Shown here piece after piece: positions 5,959 through 8,577 of a stretch of DNA of 8,577 bases (positions are counted from its first letter, which is position 1; each line of letters opens with the position of its first letter). Origin of the DNA: an uncultured Clostridium sp. (GTDB lineage Bacteria > Bacillota > Clostridia > Peptostreptococcales > Peptostreptococcaceae); assembly GCA_937944945.1 (NCBI GenBank), contig CALEBD010000387.1, forward strand, positions 1 to 8,577, given 5' to 3'. A model generated the notes under the pieces. That model saw only the letters and a program-made list of their open reading frames with translations. It did not search any database and had not been told where the DNA came from. A program made the position numbers and the translations under genes.

Positions 5959-6459
5959 ATGAAGTTTTCGAAAATAAAAGATAATGATATAGCAAATGGT
6001 TTAGGTATAACTATGTCGCTTTGGACTCAAGGTTGTCCACATCACTGTAAGGGCTGTTTTAACGGAGAAACGTGGGACTTTAATAGCGGCAAAGAGTTCA
6101 AAAAAGAAAATTTAGATTATATCCTTGAAAATATCAACAAAAATAGTGTACAACGAGATCTATCGATTCTGGGGGGCGAGCCATTATGTCCAGAAAATGT
6201 AGATGGAGTAATAGAAGTATGCAAAAAATTTAAAGAAGAATTTCCAAATAAAAAAATCTACATGTGGACGGGTTATGTTGTAGAGAATTTTACAGAAAGA
6301 CAAAAGGAAGTTTTAAAATATTTAGATATTTTAGTTGATGGACCATTTCAACAAGAAAATAGAAATTTATCTCTTACAATGAGAGGCTCTTCAAACCAAA
6401 GGGTTATAGACGTGAAAAAGAGTTTAGCTGAGGAAAAGATAGTTTTGGTAGAAGCTTAA
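5959..6459 (+). CDS. nrdG: Anaerobic ribonucleotide reductase-activating protein (radical SAM)
   Basis: 166 residues. The start ATG at 5959 is preferred over a GTG at 5950, because the GGAG ribosome binding site (5947-5950) is 8 nt before the ATG and overlaps that GTG. The protein uses a [4Fe-4S] cluster and S-adenosylmethionine to create the glycyl radical on NrdD. Seen: the cluster motif GCPHHCKGC with Cys26, Cys30 and Cys33 (CX3CX2C), and GGEP (72-75) that contacts SAM. The length matches the short NrdG class without extra ferredoxin domains. It follows nrdD at 15 bp and ends just before a hairpin terminator, which closes the operon. Confidence 0.97.
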   Translation: MKFSKIKDNDIANGLGITMSLWTQGCPHHCKGCFNGETWDFNSGKEFKKENLDYILENINKNSVQRDLSILGGEPLCPENVDGVIEVCKKFKEEFPNKKIYMWTGYVVENFTERQKEVLKYLDILVDGPFQQENRNLSLTMRGSSNQRVIDVKKSLAEEKIVLVEA

Positions 6460-6477
6460 TATAAAAATAAAATGAAA

Positions 6478-6514
6478 AATACTAACTGACGTTTTAGAAC
6501 AGTTAGTATTCTTT
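6478..6514 (+). terminator. Terminator of the nrdDG operon
   Basis: AATACTAACTG (6478-6488) pairs perfectly over 11 bp with CAGTTAGTATT (6500-6510); the 11-base loop is ACGTTTTAGAA. CTTTTA follows as a short U-run. It lies 19 bp after the nrdG stop. Confidence 0.75.
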
Positions 6515-6565
6515 TATGAATATTTTATGATAAATATATCTATATATGTATATTTTTAGGTAATA

Positions 6566-6595
6566 TTGACCCTTTATAAGGAATTATAATATAAT
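6566..6595 (+). promoter_or_regulatory. Promoter for the DUF5684-like membrane protein gene
   Basis: TTGACC (6566-6571) and TATAAT (6590-6595) with an 18-bp spacer. It lies between the nrd terminator and the next gene, so this gene is transcribed independently of nrdDG. Confidence 0.7.
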
Positions 6596-6628
6596 AAAAT
6601 CCATAAAAAACAAAGGGAGGAAAATAGA

Positions 6629-6973
6629 ATGGGATTAATAGCAATATTATTTTATATACTTACAGTTGCTGCACAATGGGTAGTTTTCCAAAAAGCAGGG
6701 ATAGCTGGATGGAAAAGTATTATACCAATATATAATTCTTATTGCCTTTTCAAAATTGCCTGGGGGAATGGATGGGTATTTTTAGCTACGATTATTCCGT
6801 TAGTAGGCGTAATAGTTGATTTTATGTGTATGTATAAATTAGCAAAATCATTTGATAAAGGTTTAGGATTTTGTTTAGGATTATTCTTCCTAAGACCAGT
6901 ATTCTACATAATATTAGCTTTTAGCGATAATGAGTATATAGGACCAAATGGAAATAGAGTATACGTTGCGTAA
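6629..6973 (+). CDS. Small integral membrane protein, DUF5684-like
   Basis: 114 residues, start ATG with GGGAGG upstream. Hydrophobic segments at about 3-20, 46-66, 76-96 (possibly two short helices) suggest three to four membrane spans. Seen between and after them: FQKAGIAGWKSIIPIYNSY (20-38), KLAKSFDKGLGF (70-81), and FSDNEYIGP near the end. These match the pattern I know for DUF5684 proteins (KAG-x-GW-x-xxIPxYN, then AKxFxKGxGF, then a Y-x-G-P end). Function of the family is not established; in other bacteria such domains accompany signal-peptidase-like or secreted/stress membrane proteins, which gives no firm assignment. It has its own promoter and strong terminator, so it is a single-gene unit. 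Confidence 0.8.
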   Translation: MGLIAILFYILTVAAQWVVFQKAGIAGWKSIIPIYNSYCLFKIAWGNGWVFLATIIPLVGVIVDFMCMYKLAKSFDKGLGFCLGLFFLRPVFYIILAFSDNEYIGPNGNRVYVA

Positions 6974-6982
6974 AGTGATAGT

Positions 6983-7020
6983 AAAAGGTATAGATTCCTG
7001 ATGAATCTATACCTTTTTTA
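6983..7020 (+). terminator. Strong intrinsic terminator after the DUF5684-like gene
   Basis: A 15-bp perfect stem (6983-6997 with 7003-7017) around loop CTGAT, with the right arm running into TTTTTT. The A-run on the left arm means it could also stop transcription from the opposite strand, but no leftward gene is nearby. Confidence 0.92.
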
Positions 7021-7165
7021 TATATACAAAATTTCATTTCTTTTAAAATTATGGATGGGAATATTTAATTACGTCTTGGAATATAAATGTATTAATATGA
7101 TAGCAAAATGGATATTTTTATTACTAGAGAGAAATCATAGTATTTATTTTTGAGGGGGAAAGAAA

Positions 7166-7465
7166 ATGGCTTTTTGTAAAAATTGTGGGAAAGAAATAGA
7201 TGACAAGGCAGTTATATGTCCATCTTGTGGTGTACAACAGCAAGAAATAGCACCAACAACACCAGAAGTTGTTGATAATGGTGGATTTTTATGGGGACTT
7301 TTAGGTTGTTGTGTTCCTATCGTTGGACTTGTTTTGTTCTTAGTTTGGAAAGATACTAAACCTAAAACAGCTAAAGCAGCAGGGATAGGTGCTTTAGTAG
7401 CAGTGGGAATAGCAGCGGTGTACTATCTTATAGTACTTATATTAGGTGCTTCCCTTTTTTATTAG
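7166..7465 (+). CDS. Zinc-ribbon membrane protein of unknown function
   Basis: 99 residues, ATG preceded by GAGGGGG. The N-terminus is a zinc ribbon with Cys4, Cys7, Cys18 and Cys21 (FCKNCGKEI and ICPSCG), facing the cytosol. A short Pro/Thr-rich linker (28-38) leads to two hydrophobic helices at about 40-60 and 72-97, joined by a basic loop containing KDTKPKTAK. This architecture (zinc ribbon plus one or two membrane helices) is common in Firmicutes and often unassigned. TAG stop. The following gene starts 11 bp later with its ribosome binding site overlapping this stop, so the two are co-translated. No convincing promoter is seen in the 145-bp gap upstream; a weak TTGGAA at about 7056 has no good -10 partner. 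Confidence 0.85.
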   Translation: MAFCKNCGKEIDDKAVICPSCGVQQQEIAPTTPEVVDNGGFLWGLLGCCVPIVGLVLFLVWKDTKPKTAKAAGIGALVAVGIAAVYYLIVLILGASLFY

Positions 7466-7476
7466 GAGTGTAAGAC

Positions 7477-7875
7477 GTGGACTTACTCCTTTCTAATTCA
7501 AAAAAATGGATTTATAAGTGGTTTCCAATTATTTTTGGATGCCATTGCAGAGATGATAGATCATTTTATTATAAAGGGCAAAAATTTCCGATATGTGCAA
7601 GATGTACAGGTGAATTTGTAGGTATATGTTTTGCCTTGATTTGTTGTTTCTTTTTTAGATTAACTGCTAAAGCATCATTTATTATTATGATTCCATTAAT
7701 CATAGATGGATTTACACAAGCATTAACTTCTTATGAAAGTAATAATATAAAAAGATTTATTACAGGGGTTTTATTTGGGTATGGTATCTTTATGCTTTTT
7801 GTTATATCGACTATAATAGTATTCAATTTTGGAGTAAATATAGGAACAAAATATAACATAGGGCTTAGAAGATAA
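7477..7875 (+). CDS. DUF2085-like predicted membrane protein
   Basis: 132 residues, GTG start chosen because AGGAG (7464-7468), overlapping the previous stop codon, lies 8 nt before it. Seen: FGCHCRDDRSF (20-30) and PICARCTGEFVG (38-49), the Cys/His/Arg pattern typical of DUF2085 (CHR...RSF...CxRCxG), followed by hydrophobic helices at about 46-66, 68-86 and 97-122. The four cysteines (22, 24, 40, 43) could bind a metal or form disulphides. Function of the family is unknown. Pairing with the zinc-ribbon membrane protein upstream suggests they act together. It is full length for the family. An AT-only dyad (7876-7884 with 7915-7923) follows the stop and could be a weak terminator. Confidence 0.85.
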   Translation: MDLLLSNSKKWIYKWFPIIFGCHCRDDRSFYYKGQKFPICARCTGEFVGICFALICCFFFRLTAKASFIIMIPLIIDGFTQALTSYESNNIKRFITGVLFGYGIFMLFVISTIIVFNFGVNIGTKYNIGLRR

Positions 7876-7993
7876 ATAATTAAAGTGATGTGAATTATTA
7901 AGTGAGTTTACCTTTTTAATTATATTGTATGTGTTAATTTACTTTGATAAAATAAAAATGTAGTATAAATTATTGCAAAAAGGGGAGCAAATA

Positions 7994-8577
7994 ATGAAAG
8001 ATACAGATTGGGAGATATTATATAGATTGTACGAAACACCAAATATGACAAAAGTAGCAGATATGTTGTATATAAGTCAGCCATCTCTTACAAAAAGGGT
8101 TAAAAGTATGGAAAAAGATTTTGGAGTTAAAATAATAAATCGTACTTCGAAAGGGGTGAAATTTACTCCAGAGGGAGAATATCTAGCGAAGCGAGCTAAG
8201 GAGTACATGGAATTTATAAAAGACGTAAAACATGGACTATATACTTATAAAACTGAATTAGAAGGAACAATTAAAATAGGTTCACCTTACACATATAGCA
8301 AATTTGAATTAACAGATGTGTTATATAGATATTCACAAGAACATAAAAATATAAAGTTTGAAATTATAAATGACCAGAGCAATAATTTATTTAGGATGAT
8401 ATTAGAAAACCACATAGAGTTGGGATTTGTATGTGGTGACTTTGAAGGTGATGTAGATAAGATTTTGGTTAAACAAAATAAAGCTTACATAGTATCAAAA
8501 GATCCAATTGATTTAATGAAGTTGCCACAAATGCAGCGCATTGATTATAAAACTAATGATAAGAGTAAAGAAATTTT
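7994..8577 (+). CDS. LysR-family transcriptional regulator, first 194 residues; 3' end outside window
   Basis: ATG at 7994 with an AGGGGAG ribosome binding site 6 nt upstream; the frame is open to the right edge. Residues about 5-60 form the winged helix-turn-helix: ILYRLYETPNMTKVADML, then ISQPSLTKRVKSMEKDFGV, then RTSKGVKFTPEGE, a clear LysR pattern. A linker helix follows (about 62-88), and the effector-binding domain opens with GTIKIGSPYTYSKF (90-103) and IELGFVCGDF (141-150). The target and effector cannot be told. LysR regulators often control a divergent gene, but the upstream gene is in the same direction, so a neighbour to the right is more likely. A poor promoter (TTTACT near 7938-7943, TAGTAT near 7961-7966) may lie upstream. 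Confidence 0.93.
   Translation, partial: MKDTDWEILYRLYETPNMTKVADMLYISQPSLTKRVKSMEKDFGVKIINRTSKGVKFTPEGEYLAKRAKEYMEFIKDVKHGLYTYKTELEGTIKIGSPYTYSKFELTDVLYRYSQEHKNIKFEIINDQSNNLFRMILENHIELGFVCGDFEGDVDKILVKQNKAYIVSKDPIDLMKLPQMQRIDYKTNDKSKEI

Noticed and set aside
1..8577. CRISPR arrays, insertion sequences, tRNA or rRNA genes, prophage or defence genes
   Set aside because: No regularly spaced repeats, transposase motifs or structured RNA genes were recognised.

Overview
The window looks like chromosome of a low-GC, strictly anaerobic Gram-positive bacterium, most likely a clostridial relative (Peptostreptococcaceae-like; inferred from the AT-rich codon use, AGGAGG-type ribosome binding sites, the anaerobic class III ribonucleotide reductase and the clostridial type of CsoR repressor). 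The species cannot be named from the sequence. No rRNA, tRNA, CRISPR array, transposase or attachment site was seen.

Left part (1-3436), metal homeostasis. Reading leftwards from a strong promoter at 2994-3022 there is a 68-residue histidine-rich peptide gene, then a heavy-metal P1B-type ATPase without its own N-terminal metal-binding domain, then the start of an M20-family metallopeptidase that runs off the left edge. Diverging to the right is a CsoR-family metal-sensing repressor that also carries a histidine-rich N-terminus. A CCCC-TATA-GGGG palindrome sits at the predicted transcription start of the leftward operon and is the likely CsoR operator. The ATPase is the oddity of the window. 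Its N- and C-terminal parts lie in the same reading frame but are separated by two in-frame TGA codons, 12 nt apart, next to an imperfect 31-32-nt-period direct repeat. A broken gene, a split gene and selenocysteine recoding are all considered; disruption looks most likely.

Middle part (3437-6510), anaerobic DNA precursor synthesis. nrdD (oxygen-sensitive ribonucleoside-triphosphate reductase) and nrdG (its radical-SAM activase) form a two-gene operon that ends in a hairpin terminator. Upstream is a near-textbook regulatory region: a sigma-A-type promoter whose spacer holds one NrdR box, with a second box exactly 31 bp downstream.

Right part (6511-8577), small membrane proteins and a regulator. 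A DUF5684-like four-helix membrane protein has its own promoter and strong terminator. It is followed by a tightly spaced pair, a zinc-ribbon membrane protein and a DUF2085-like cysteine-containing membrane protein, and then by the first 194 residues of a LysR-type regulator cut by the right edge. The roles of these small membrane proteins are not known.
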